This document shows positions 1-5,959 of a stretch of 5,959 nucleotides of DNA, one piece after another. The DNA comes from an uncultured Erysipelotrichaceae bacterium. Lineage in GTDB: Bacteria > Bacillota_I > Bacilli_A > Erysipelotrichales > Erysipelotrichaceae. The position numbers and the translations under genes were made by a program. The DNA lies in contig CALFEZ010000229.1 of NCBI GenBank assembly GCA_937957895.1, forward strand, positions 1-5,959. The letters are read 5' to 3'. The stretch's first letter is position 1; the number at the start of each line of letters is the position of its first letter. The notes under the pieces are model-generated. The model had not been told where the DNA came from and searched no databases. It was given only the letters and a program-made list of their open reading frames with translations.

Positions 1-192
1 CATCTTAAAAAGGGATGGACTTTTGATCGTCTCGGATTGATGGAGCGGGCTATTTTGTTTATGGCCATCAGTGAAATGGTGTATCAGGTCGATGATAAGG
101 CCATCATAATCAATGAAGCGATCGAAATCTCAAAAATATACGCTGATGAAGACAGCTATAAAATGATCAATGCTGTATTGGATCAATTATGA
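1..192 (+). CDS. nusB: NusB transcription antitermination factor, C-terminal part
   Basis: The open frame enters from the left edge and ends at TGA 190-192, giving 63 residues of a protein whose start lies outside the window. NusB binds boxA RNA together with S10 (NusE) in antitermination complexes, mainly on rRNA operons. The visible part matches the second half of the all-helical NusB fold: W6 followed by DRL, the LMERAILFMAISEM helix (family pattern verailrlavyEl), then the NEAIEISKIYADEDS segment (family INEAVelAKkygdeds) and a final MINAVLDQL. The last motif is usually F(V/I)NGVLD, so the Gly is Ala here, a mild divergence. Its stop overlaps the xseA start as ATGA, as expected for neighbouring operon genes. 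Identification rests on these motifs and on the Bacillota gene order; the N-terminal half cannot be judged. Confidence 0.93.
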   Translation, partial: HLKKGWTFDRLGLMERAILFMAISEMVYQVDDKAIIINEAIEISKIYADEDSYKMINAVLDQL

Positions 193-1472
193 GTCAAAAA
201 ATCGTACCTGTTTCAGAGGTCGTTCGTATCATCAAATCGACCGTTGAAAACGATGTTTATCTTCAGCATGTTGCCATGTCCGGGGAGCTTTCAAACTATA
301 CGATCGCTTCTAGCGGACATTGGTATTTCACTCTGAAAGACAGTAAAGCACGATTGTCTTGTGTCATGTTTTCCAATGCTGCAAAAAGGATTTCCACTTC
401 TTTGAAAGAGGGAGATCAAGTGATCGTTTTCGGGCGTATATCTGTATATGAAGCATCCGGTTCAGTGCAATGCTATGTTATCGACATGCAACTTGCAGGG
501 ATCGGAGATCTCTATGCCCAACTTGAGAAAACAAGAAAAAAACTGGCAGAAGAAGGCCTTTTTGACCTACATTTGAAAAAAGCTATCCCTCAATATCCAC
601 ACAGGATTGCATTGGTTACGTCGATTAAAACAGCAGCCTATCACGATGTCATGTCCACGTTACAACGTCGTTGGCCTTATGCAGAAGTCGATCTCTTCCA
701 TACCGCCGTGCAAGGACAAGAAGCAATAGCGCAAATAAAAGATGCATTGCTTATTGCTGATAAAGCAAATGCGGATGTCATCCTGCTTGTTCGAGGCGGT
801 GGTTCGATCGAAGATTTATGGTGTTTCAATGATGAAAGCATCATACGAACGATCGCTTTGTTAAGCACTCCGATCATCAGTGGTGTCGGTCATGAAAGTG
901 ATATCACACTGGTCGATTATGTAACCGATAAACGGGCTCCAACTCCCACTGGAGCAGCTGAACTTGCCACACCCAATATCCAGGATGTACGATTTGGTTT
1001 AGCCAAGACACAAGATATTCTCATGTCCATGATCGATAAACTGTTGCAAAAAGCGACCCATGATCTTGGTTTGGTGAAGAACCATCGTTTTTTTCTGGAT
1101 CCCTCGAGCTTAACTGCTCAATCCCGCCATGACCTATACGTGTATAAAAGCAAATTGGAACATGCTATCCTTGTCAAAACATTTGATCAAGAAAAGATCA
1201 AAAACTACAAAAAGCGGATTCATCTTGCCATGGATCAACTGTTGAAGCGAAACAATGAAACACTGAAGAATCTGCGAGCGCATCACGGATCGTTGTCGCT
1301 GGATAGCGCATTGCAAAGGGGATATAGCATCACGATGTTTCAAAACCGAATCATCGAATCAATCAACGATGTCACGATTGGCGATTCGATCACCACCAAA
1401 GTTAAGGACGGGGTTATTACCAGCACCATTGAAAACAAAAAGGAGCATGAGCATGACAAACATAACATTTGA
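189..1472 (+). CDS. xseA: Exodeoxyribonuclease VII large subunit
   Basis: The 427-residue protein has the usual length for XseA, the catalytic subunit of exonuclease VII, which degrades single-stranded DNA to oligonucleotides in both directions and works in the cytoplasm with several XseB subunits. An N-terminal OB-fold occupies about residues 5-102 (GELSNYTIASSGHWYFTLKD at 32-51). The catalytic domain follows with TSIKTAAYHD (144-153), VQGQEA (174-179), VRGGGSIEDLWCFNDE (201-216) and VGHESD (233-238); D153, R202, H235 and D238 appear to correspond to the catalytic residues known in E. coli XseA. A helical, charged region (about 265-365) should form the coiled coil that carries XseB, and the C-terminus has the family LxxGYS motif (LQRGYS 375-380). 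The common TSxTGAA motif has Thr instead of Gly. The ATG is chosen because it overlaps the nusB stop (ATGA); only a weak GGA (180-182) precedes it, so coupled translation is likely. Confidence 0.97.
   Translation: MSQKIVPVSEVVRIIKSTVENDVYLQHVAMSGELSNYTIASSGHWYFTLKDSKARLSCVMFSNAAKRISTSLKEGDQVIVFGRISVYEASGSVQCYVIDMQLAGIGDLYAQLEKTRKKLAEEGLFDLHLKKAIPQYPHRIALVTSIKTAAYHDVMSTLQRRWPYAEVDLFHTAVQGQEAIAQIKDALLIADKANADVILLVRGGGSIEDLWCFNDESIIRTIALLSTPIISGVGHESDITLVDYVTDKRAPTPTGAAELATPNIQDVRFGLAKTQDILMSMIDKLLQKATHDLGLVKNHRFFLDPSSLTAQSRHDLYVYKSKLEHAILVKTFDQEKIKNYKKRIHLAMDQLLKRNNETLKNLRAHHGSLSLDSALQRGYSITMFQNRIIESINDVTIGDSITTKVKDGVITSTIENKKEHEHDKHNI
1441..1445 (+). promoter_or_regulatory. Ribosome binding site of xseB
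   Basis: AGGAG lies inside the end of xseA. Its 7-base distance to ATG 1453 and 1-base distance to ATG 1447 decide the xseB start in favour of 1453. Confidence 0.75.
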
Positions 1473-1656
1473 AGAAGCATTGGAACGTATCCAACAGATC
1501 GTATCCACATTGGAAAAAGGTGAGGTCAAGCTTAACGAGGCAACACAGCTTTTTGAAGAAGGTCTTAGACTAATCGAGTTTTGTGAACGGCAACTCGATC
1601 ATTTCACACAAAAAGTCCAGCAACTTCGTGTTGATTCAGGAGATGATGGTGAGTAA
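1453..1656 (+). CDS. xseB: Exodeoxyribonuclease VII small subunit
   Basis: This is a 67-residue all-helical protein, normal in size for XseB. It binds the coiled-coil arm of XseA and is needed for an active, correctly controlled exonuclease VII. The sequence follows the family pattern closely: FEEALERIQQIVSTLEKGEVKLNEATQLFEEGLRLIEFCERQL, with the typical LE.G...L.E....EEG..L..C...L spacing. The gene overlaps the xseA end by 20 bases in another frame. Two in-frame ATGs lie at 1447 and 1453; the second is chosen because AGGAG at 1441-1445 sits 7 bases ahead of it but only 1 base ahead of the first. The frame is open further upstream, but that part lies within xseA and resembles nothing. Adjacent subunits in this order support balanced production of the complex. 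Confidence 0.95.
   Translation: MTNITFEEALERIQQIVSTLEKGEVKLNEATQLFEEGLRLIEFCERQLDHFTQKVQQLRVDSGDDGE
1648..1653 (+). promoter_or_regulatory. Possible ribosome binding site of ispA
   Basis: GGTGAG, 4 bases before ATG 1658, matches the 3' half of the AAGGAGGTGA consensus. A competing AGGAG at 1638-1642 would serve ATG 1646 with only 3 bases of spacing, which is unusually tight. The xseB stop (1654-1656) lies between this site and the 1658 start. Confidence 0.45.
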
Positions 1657-1657
1657 T

Positions 1658-2479
1658 ATGGAGAATCTTTTTCTCAATGCCTTCAAGTCAGATGCAGATT
1701 GCGTCGTAAAAGAAGCGATCCTTTATTCAATACTGGCAAAAAGCAAACATGTTCGAGCCAGATTGTTAATGGCATTGTTGCAAGATCATGGCATCGATCC
1801 ACGATATGGAGAAGATGCCGCGGTTGCTTTGGAAATGATCCAGACTTACTCATTGATCCATGATGATCTTCCTGCCATGGATGATGATGACATGCGACGG
1901 GGACAACCTGCCAATCATATTCAATTCAATGAAGCCATTGCAATTTTAGCCGGAGACGGACTTTTAACAAAAGCATTTGAACATTTGGCTCAAAGTGAGT
2001 ATGATGATATCATCAAGGTTGCTTTGATCAAGGAACTTGCTCATGCTTCTGGAATCAGCGGAATGATCTATGGACAAGTACTGGATATGGATCCTGATCA
2101 TCTTACCAGCAACAATGATATTTTGAAGATGTATGCATTGAAGACGGGGATGCTCTTTGGGGCAGCCATGGCGATGGGGGCAATCTTGGCCAATCAAGGG
2201 GATAAGGTCGAGAACTATAGAACCATCGGGCAAGCTTTGGGGATAGCTTTCCAGGTTCAGGACGATGTTTTGGAAATGACCAAAACACAAGAAGAACTGG
2301 GAAAATCAAAAAGTGACGAAAAAAACGAAAAAAAGACATTGTCACGTCTAAGTGGGAAAGAAGGGGCAACTTACATACAAAACAACGCATTCAGTGATGT
2401 TTTTGAATCGTTGGCTTTGATTAAGGATCATCCGGTTACGGTTGAACTAATCAAGAGCATCCAAGATAGAGGTTTCTGA
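1658..2479 (+). CDS. ispA: Polyprenyl synthetase, probable farnesyl diphosphate synthase
   Basis: This enzyme condenses isopentenyl diphosphate with dimethylallyl and then geranyl diphosphate to make farnesyl diphosphate, the precursor of undecaprenyl carriers and quinones. With the start at 1658 it has 273 residues, slightly short for the family (about 290-300). The first Asp-rich motif is intact: HDDLPAMDDDDMRRG at 68-82. The aromatic Y64, five residues before it, is the pattern associated with a C15 product. The second Asp-rich motif reads QVQDDVLE (199-206), with Glu instead of the last Asp of DDxxD. The usual GGKRLRP substrate loop is degenerate (KSKHVRA, 28-34), but K30 and R33 are kept. 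Starts at 1643 and 1646 are also in frame; AGGAG at 1638-1642 is too close to both, whereas GGTGAG at 1648-1653 fits 1658. The start is therefore uncertain by a few codons. It lies between xseB and dxs, as in Bacillus. Confidence 0.92.
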   Translation: MENLFLNAFKSDADCVVKEAILYSILAKSKHVRARLLMALLQDHGIDPRYGEDAAVALEMIQTYSLIHDDLPAMDDDDMRRGQPANHIQFNEAIAILAGDGLLTKAFEHLAQSEYDDIIKVALIKELAHASGISGMIYGQVLDMDPDHLTSNNDILKMYALKTGMLFGAAMAMGAILANQGDKVENYRTIGQALGIAFQVQDDVLEMTKTQEELGKSKSDEKNEKKTLSRLSGKEGATYIQNNAFSDVFESLALIKDHPVTVELIKSIQDRGF

Positions 2480-2484
2480 CACTT

Positions 2485-4359
2485 ATGACACGATTTATCG
2501 ATGACCCAAAACAACTTAAAACGATGTCGATCAAACAATGCAAAGAACTAGCTGACGACATCCGCATGTATTTGATTGAGAATGTCTCCAAAACCGGAGG
2601 ACATCTATCCAGTAATCTTGGCATTGTAGAACTTACGATAGCGCTACATCGTTCTTTTGACTCACCAAATGATAAACTGATTTTTGATGTGGGGCATCAA
2701 GGATATGTCCATAAGATACTAACAGGTCGCGCAGATCGCTTTTTGACACTTCGCCAAAAAGATGGTCTTAGTGGCTTTTTAAAGCGCGATGAAAGTATCC
2801 ACGACATTTGGGAAGCTGGACATGCATCGACCTCTCTATCAGCAGCACTCGGTTTTGCCATCAAACGCGATCTCGATCACCATGACCATCATGTGGTAGC
2901 CATCATTGGGGATGGTTCACTTACGGGTGGTATGGCTTATGAAGCTCTCAACCAGATCGGGGCACTAAAAAAGAACATCATTATCATATTCAATGACAAC
3001 GATATGTCCATATCGGAAAATGTTGGAGCGATCACACACAGTTTCAGTCGTCTGCGTTCATCAAAACCATATACTACCATCAAAAGTGACGTCAAAGAAC
3101 TCTTGTCGACAACCAAAGTCGGTACCGGAGTTTTGAAGGGACTAAGTGCCATGAGAGATTCCGTAAAGGATGTTGTATTGCGTTCTTCCATTTTCACCGA
3201 ACTCGGATTGGAATACATTGGTCCGATCGACGGACATGACATCAAAATGCTAAGCAAAGTGTTTGAGGTAGCGAAAAAACACGATGGTCCGATCGTGATC
3301 CATACGATCACCAAAAAAGGTAAGGGATATGCTCACAGCGAACTTGACAAAAACGGTATGTGGCATGGTGTCGGACAGTTTGACCCTGACACCGGATTGT
3401 TTGAACATAACACCAAAGGAGACATGATTTCCTGGAGCAAAGCCATCAGTGAGATCCTCATACGATTGGCAAAAAAGGACAAGGATGTCGTTGCCATCAC
3501 TCCGGCGATGCTCACGGGATCGAAACTAGAGAAATTTTTCTCGTTGTTTCCTAACCGAAGCTTTGATTGTGGGATCGCAGAAGGTCACGCCATGGGATTG
3601 GCTGCGGGTCTTGCTGCTGCCAATCTCAAACCATTTATTTCTATCTACTCCACTTTTTTACAACGCGCATATGATCAAATCAACCATGACATTGCACGTA
3701 CAAATGCACCAGTAGTTATCGGTATCGATCGTGCTGGTCTTGTCGGCGAAGACGGCGACACACATCATGGCGTGTTTGATATTGGTCTTTTGACTCCATT
3801 GCCCAATATGATCATCGCTCAACCAAAAGACGGTGATGAAGCTCAGCATATGCTTTATACAGCATTTGAATCCAACAGACCCTTTGCGATCAGATACCCA
3901 CGGGGATTCGTTCAATATCAGGAAACTGATCAATTTCATGCGTTGCCTATAGGAAGTTGGACGATCGAACACCAACCTGCCATGATCGATGCGATCGTTA
4001 TCGCATATGGTGACATCGTTGGCCACCTTGCCAAAAGATGCAAAAACAACGATTTACATGTCATGGTGGTCAATGCACGCTTTATCAAACCGATGGATGA
4101 AAAAATGCTTTTAGCCATCGCTTTAAAAAGGCTTCCGATCATCGTTTACGAACCAGACATGAAGGCAGGAGGACTTTACTCTCTGATTGCATCATGGACA
4201 ATAGAAAACAAAAAAGACATGTTACTGACACGCGTAGGGCTTCCCGAAGTGTTCGTACAACATGGATCCATGTCCTCATTGCGCAAAGATCTGGCAATCG
4301 ACACGAATTCACTGATCCAAAGGATCCTGGAGATCATCGGTGGAAACCAAAAGACTTGA
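2485..4359 (+). CDS. dxs: 1-deoxy-D-xylulose-5-phosphate synthase
   Basis: Dxs joins pyruvate and glyceraldehyde 3-phosphate, using thiamine diphosphate, to form deoxyxylulose phosphate, the first step of the MEP isoprenoid pathway in the cytoplasm. The 624 residues equal the family length. In order: TGGHLSSNLG (37-46, with H40), DVGHQGYVHKILTGR (68-82), the thiamine diphosphate/Mg motif GDGSLTGGMAYEALN (142-156), NDNDMSIS (170-177), then the pyrimidine-binding domain with GIAEGHA (363-369, catalytic E366), Y388, DRAGLVGEDGDTHHG (415-429, with R416, D423, H427) and YPRG (471-474). E366, Y388, R416, D423 and H427 keep a constant offset of four from E. coli E370, Y392, R420, D427 and H431. The transketolase C-terminal domain completes the protein. 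The usual AEQHA (or AEEHA) is AEGHA here. ATG 2485 lies 5 bases after the ispA stop, with a weak AGAGG at 2468-2472. The 3' end overlaps tlyA by 20 bases. Confidence 0.98.
   Translation: MTRFIDDPKQLKTMSIKQCKELADDIRMYLIENVSKTGGHLSSNLGIVELTIALHRSFDSPNDKLIFDVGHQGYVHKILTGRADRFLTLRQKDGLSGFLKRDESIHDIWEAGHASTSLSAALGFAIKRDLDHHDHHVVAIIGDGSLTGGMAYEALNQIGALKKNIIIIFNDNDMSISENVGAITHSFSRLRSSKPYTTIKSDVKELLSTTKVGTGVLKGLSAMRDSVKDVVLRSSIFTELGLEYIGPIDGHDIKMLSKVFEVAKKHDGPIVIHTITKKGKGYAHSELDKNGMWHGVGQFDPDTGLFEHNTKGDMISWSKAISEILIRLAKKDKDVVAITPAMLTGSKLEKFFSLFPNRSFDCGIAEGHAMGLAAGLAAANLKPFISIYSTFLQRAYDQINHDIARTNAPVVIGIDRAGLVGEDGDTHHGVFDIGLLTPLPNMIIAQPKDGDEAQHMLYTAFESNRPFAIRYPRGFVQYQETDQFHALPIGSWTIEHQPAMIDAIVIAYGDIVGHLAKRCKNNDLHVMVVNARFIKPMDEKMLLAIALKRLPIIVYEPDMKAGGLYSLIASWTIENKKDMLLTRVGLPEVFVQHGSMSSLRKDLAIDTNSLIQRILEIIGGNQKT
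4329..4332 (+). promoter_or_regulatory. Ribosome binding site of tlyA
   Basis: GGAG inside the 3' end of dxs lies 7 bases before GTG 4340. It supports the non-ATG start, which puts the S4 domain right at the N-terminus as the family requires. Confidence 0.65.
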
Positions 4360-5062
4360 TAAAGTGGTGGTATCAAAGTTTTTGCTTTCACGCTCTGCGG
4401 CCATCGACAGCATCAAACAAGGGCGAATCAGTGTCAATGGCATTATCATCGATAAACCGAGCCATCTGTGCAAATCAACGGATAACATCAAGTTATTATC
4501 TGAGACATCATTTGTTTCAAGAGGAGGGCATAAGCTTCATGAGGCATTGATCGACACAGGACTTGATGTTCAAGGTAAAATGTGTTTGGATGTGGGAGCT
4601 TCAACTGGTGGTTTTACTGATTGTCTGTTGCAACATAAGGCTGCTTCGATCGTTACGGTCGATGTCGGGTCTGATCAATTACACCCCGATCTGCGTTCTC
4701 ATCCATTTGTCACAACATATGAGAACATGAATATCAAAGATTTTGCACAAGTTTCACAGCTTCACTTTGATATCATCGTCGTTGATGTCTCATTTACAAG
4801 TTTGAAACATGTTTTTGAAAGCATTCATCCCATGTTAAATCAAAAAGGGGATATGTTGTTATTGTTCAAACCTCAGTTTGAGGTTGGCAAGGAATTCTTG
4901 AACAAAAAGGGAATCGTAAAACAGCGGACGATCGTAGAAGAAGTATTGAATGAGTATGTTGCGTATTTCAAGCAACTCAAGTATGAAAGTATAACTGTGA
5001 TCCCTTGTCGGCTAAAAGGAAAACAAGGGAATCAGGAATACTTTATCCATCTATCACGATAA
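4340..5062 (+). CDS. tlyA: TlyA-family rRNA (cytidine-2'-O)-methyltransferase (YqxC type)
   Basis: The protein has 240 residues and two domains: an S4 RNA-binding domain (about 3-60, RLDKVVVSKFLLSRSAAIDSI then GRISVNG) and an FtsJ-type methyltransferase domain. The latter contains VSRGGHKLHEAL (59-70), the SAM site LDVGASTGGFTDCLL (83-97), VDVGSDQL (107-114), DIIVVDVSF (144-152), FKPQFEVG (176-183) and KGKQGNQEYF (226-235). K65, D149, K177 and E233 fit, with nearly identical spacing, the K69-D154-K182-E238 tetrad proposed for Mycobacterium tuberculosis TlyA. Family members 2'-O-methylate 23S rRNA and, in some lineages, also 16S rRNA; which target applies here cannot be read from the sequence. 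The usual GYGQL and ERTN motifs are changed to GSDQL and ENMN. The start is GTG, within the dxs end. In Bacillota this gene (yqxC) normally sits between dxs and argR/recN; here recN follows directly. Confidence 0.93.
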   Translation: METKRLDKVVVSKFLLSRSAAIDSIKQGRISVNGIIIDKPSHLCKSTDNIKLLSETSFVSRGGHKLHEALIDTGLDVQGKMCLDVGASTGGFTDCLLQHKAASIVTVDVGSDQLHPDLRSHPFVTTYENMNIKDFAQVSQLHFDIIVVDVSFTSLKHVFESIHPMLNQKGDMLLLFKPQFEVGKEFLNKKGIVKQRTIVEEVLNEYVAYFKQLKYESITVIPCRLKGKQGNQEYFIHLSR

Positions 5063-5070
5063 GAGGGTGA
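5063..5070 (+). promoter_or_regulatory. Ribosome binding site of recN
   Basis: GAGGGTGA follows the tlyA stop immediately and ends 4 bases before GTG 5075. It is the strongest Shine-Dalgarno match in the window and fixes the recN start at the GTG, which places the conserved N-terminal strand (LLQLTVKNF) correctly. Confidence 0.75.
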
Positions 5071-5074
5071 CAAC

Positions 5075-5959
5075 GTGCTATTACAGCTTACTGTGAAAAA
5101 TTTCGTTCTGATCGATCAAATCACCATTGACTTTCAAAAAGGACTGACGGTGTTTACCGGGGAGACCGGAGCTGGTAAAAGCTTGATGGTCGATGCCATT
5201 GCTTTGCTATCGGGTCAGCGGGCATCGAGTCAAATCATTGCCAATGAACGATCTTCAGCGACCGTTGAAGGAGTTTTTTCGTTTAAGAAAGGATCGGCTT
5301 CAGCAACCATTGCCGAGAATTATGGATTCGATTCCGATGATGTCATGGTCTTTTCGCGCGAAATAAGCAAAGACAACAAAAACATCTGCAAAATCAATCA
5401 GCGGATCGTACCTTTATCTGCTTTTAAGGAGATTTTGGAGTCTGAAATCGATATTCACAGTCAGCATGATACCCAGTTTTTGTTGCAGGAAAAGAATCAC
5501 ATCCATCTGTTGGATAATTTTCTGCAGGACAATCAACTTGTTGAAGCGGTGCGTGAATCATTTTTGACATACCAGAAAGATCAAAAACACTATCGACAAC
5601 TATTCGAAGAACAGCTTGATGAAGTAGTATCAGCTGCTAAAGCCATGCAAAGAAAATATGGTGGTAGTGGTGACCTTTGGATGATACAGTGGGAAATATA
5701 TAATAGAAGAAAGTGTGTTGCTTTCCTCTATAATGTTCTTCAGATGCAGTATTATCAGGAAGGTCCAGATGGAGAACTCATTAATGCCGATAGATATTAT
5801 GGATTACGGTATAACAATGCAGGACATCATAATCAAGCTGATGCTATTACTGATATTATTGCTGCCTATGGTGATCCAGAAGATGGTGGAACGTATGTTG
5901 ATGATGCCGAAATATTCTCTATTATTGTGCTAGATCCTAATCTTGATGAATTAGCGCAA
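5075..5959 (+). CDS. recN: DNA repair protein RecN, N-terminal part, abnormal after about residue 180
   Basis: The frame starts at GTG and stays open to the window end (295 codons, no stop). RecN is an SMC-like ATPase that acts early in double-strand break repair. Residues 1-180 are clear RecN: LTVKNFVLIDQITIDFQKGLT, Walker A GETGAGKS (29-36), INQRIVPLSAFKEI (107-120), the DIHSQHD motif (126-132; usually DIHGQHD), then NHIHLLDNF and the beginning of the coiled-coil arm. A complete RecN has about 550-570 residues, with the second half holding the rest of the coiled coil, the ABC signature and Walker B. From about residue 180 (base 5605-5640) the translation no longer resembles RecN, and codon use changes. 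The other two forward frames hit stops just after the break and show no RecN-like sequence, so a simple frameshift does not explain it. The first 180 codons are secure; the fusion is probably not a natural gene product. Confidence 0.85.
   Translation, partial: MLLQLTVKNFVLIDQITIDFQKGLTVFTGETGAGKSLMVDAIALLSGQRASSQIIANERSSATVEGVFSFKKGSASATIAENYGFDSDDVMVFSREISKDNKNICKINQRIVPLSAFKEILESEIDIHSQHDTQFLLQEKNHIHLLDNFLQDNQLVEAVRESFLTYQKDQKHYRQLFEEQLDEVVSAAKAMQRKYGGSGDLWMIQWEIYNRRKCVAFLYNVLQMQYYQEGPDGELINADRYYGLRYNNAGHHNQADAITDIIAAYGDPEDGGTYVDDAEIFSIIVLDPNLDELAQ
5625..5959 (+). other. Unidentified coding-like tail fused in frame to recN
   Basis: This stretch continues the recN frame for about 110 codons without a stop but encodes something I do not recognise. 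The protein is rich in Tyr (ten in residues 184-295, against three in residues 1-180), contains two Trp (W202, W206) and ends in an acidic segment (GDPEDGGTYVDDAE, then FSIIVLDPNLDELAQ). No membrane helix or signal peptide is evident. CpG occurs 5 times in 319 bases (5641-5959), against 27 in 556 bases of upstream recN. Arg is AGA in four of five codons, where upstream recN uses only CGN; none of nine Ile codons is ATC, against 8 of 15 upstream. The left boundary is approximate (5605-5640). The long open frame suggests a real coding segment of another genome or gene. Its reverse strand shows no long frame. Confidence 0.6.

Noticed and set aside
2937..4142. Several 60-125 codon reverse-strand frames within dxs, and similar ones in xseA and ispA.
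   Set aside because: They are antisense shadows of strongly conserved genes, with no start signals or family resemblance.
4194..4550. A 118-codon forward frame across the dxs-tlyA junction.
   Set aside because: It overlaps two well-supported genes in another frame and has no recognisable protein features.
1440..5075. Internal promoters or intrinsic terminators between genes.
   Set aside because: Junctions overlap or leave at most 12 bases, and I saw no hairpin followed by a T run or a convincing -35/-10 pair.
5639..5680. Residues 189-199 (KAMQRKYGGSG) resemble the LKRKYG motif found far along the RecN coiled coil, which would suggest an internal deletion rather than foreign sequence.
   Set aside because: The similarity covers only about six residues. 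What follows (two Trp, many Tyr, acidic end) does not match RecN, and codon use also changes at the same place.
5615..5700. A frameshift in recN explaining the loss of similarity.
   Set aside because: The other two forward frames reach stops soon after the break and their translations show no RecN pattern.
5715..5933. A 72-codon forward reading frame, rich in Met, Leu and Ile.
   Set aside because: It lies in a different frame from the open recN continuation, has a low-complexity hydrophobic composition typical of a shadow frame, and has no ribosome binding site.

Overview
The window is a compact, all-plus-strand housekeeping gene cluster: end of nusB, xseA, xseB, ispA, dxs, tlyA and the start of recN. 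This order is the classical one of Bacillota (Firmicutes); Bacillus subtilis has nusB-folD-xseA-xseB-ispA-dxs-yqxC-ahrC-recN. Here folD and the arginine repressor gene (ahrC/argR) are absent from their usual places. The code is the standard one: TGA ends nusB, xseA, ispA and dxs, and Trp is TGG. The moderately low GC, gene order and divergent proteins suggest a Bacillota or Mollicutes-related lineage (for example Erysipelotrichia-like), but the exact taxon is inference.

Layout: 1-192 nusB C-terminus; 189-1472 xseA; 1453-1656 xseB; 1658-2479 ispA; 2485-4359 dxs; 4340-5062 tlyA (GTG start); 5075 onward recN (GTG start), running off the window. Genes overlap by 4-20 bases or are separated by at most 12, so they are almost certainly co-transcribed and partly translationally coupled. 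I see no internal promoter, terminator, RNA gene, mobile element or CRISPR. No gene-free stretch reaches 300 bases.

Functionally the cluster joins transcription antitermination (NusB), DNA repair (both exonuclease VII subunits and RecN), isoprenoid synthesis (Dxs makes the first MEP-pathway intermediate, IspA makes farnesyl diphosphate) and rRNA 2'-O-methylation (TlyA). It also shows that the organism uses the MEP route.

The real anomaly is at the right end. RecN is normal for about 180 residues (Walker A, DIHSQHD motif). From about base 5605-5640 the same frame stays open to the window end, but the protein no longer looks like RecN, and CpG density, Arg codons and Ile codons change sharply. 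An assembly chimera is the simplest explanation; an insertion or rearrangement in recN is the alternative. A second notable signal is the palindrome CGATCG, found 11 times where about one is expected. I found no evidence of a novel multi-gene system here.
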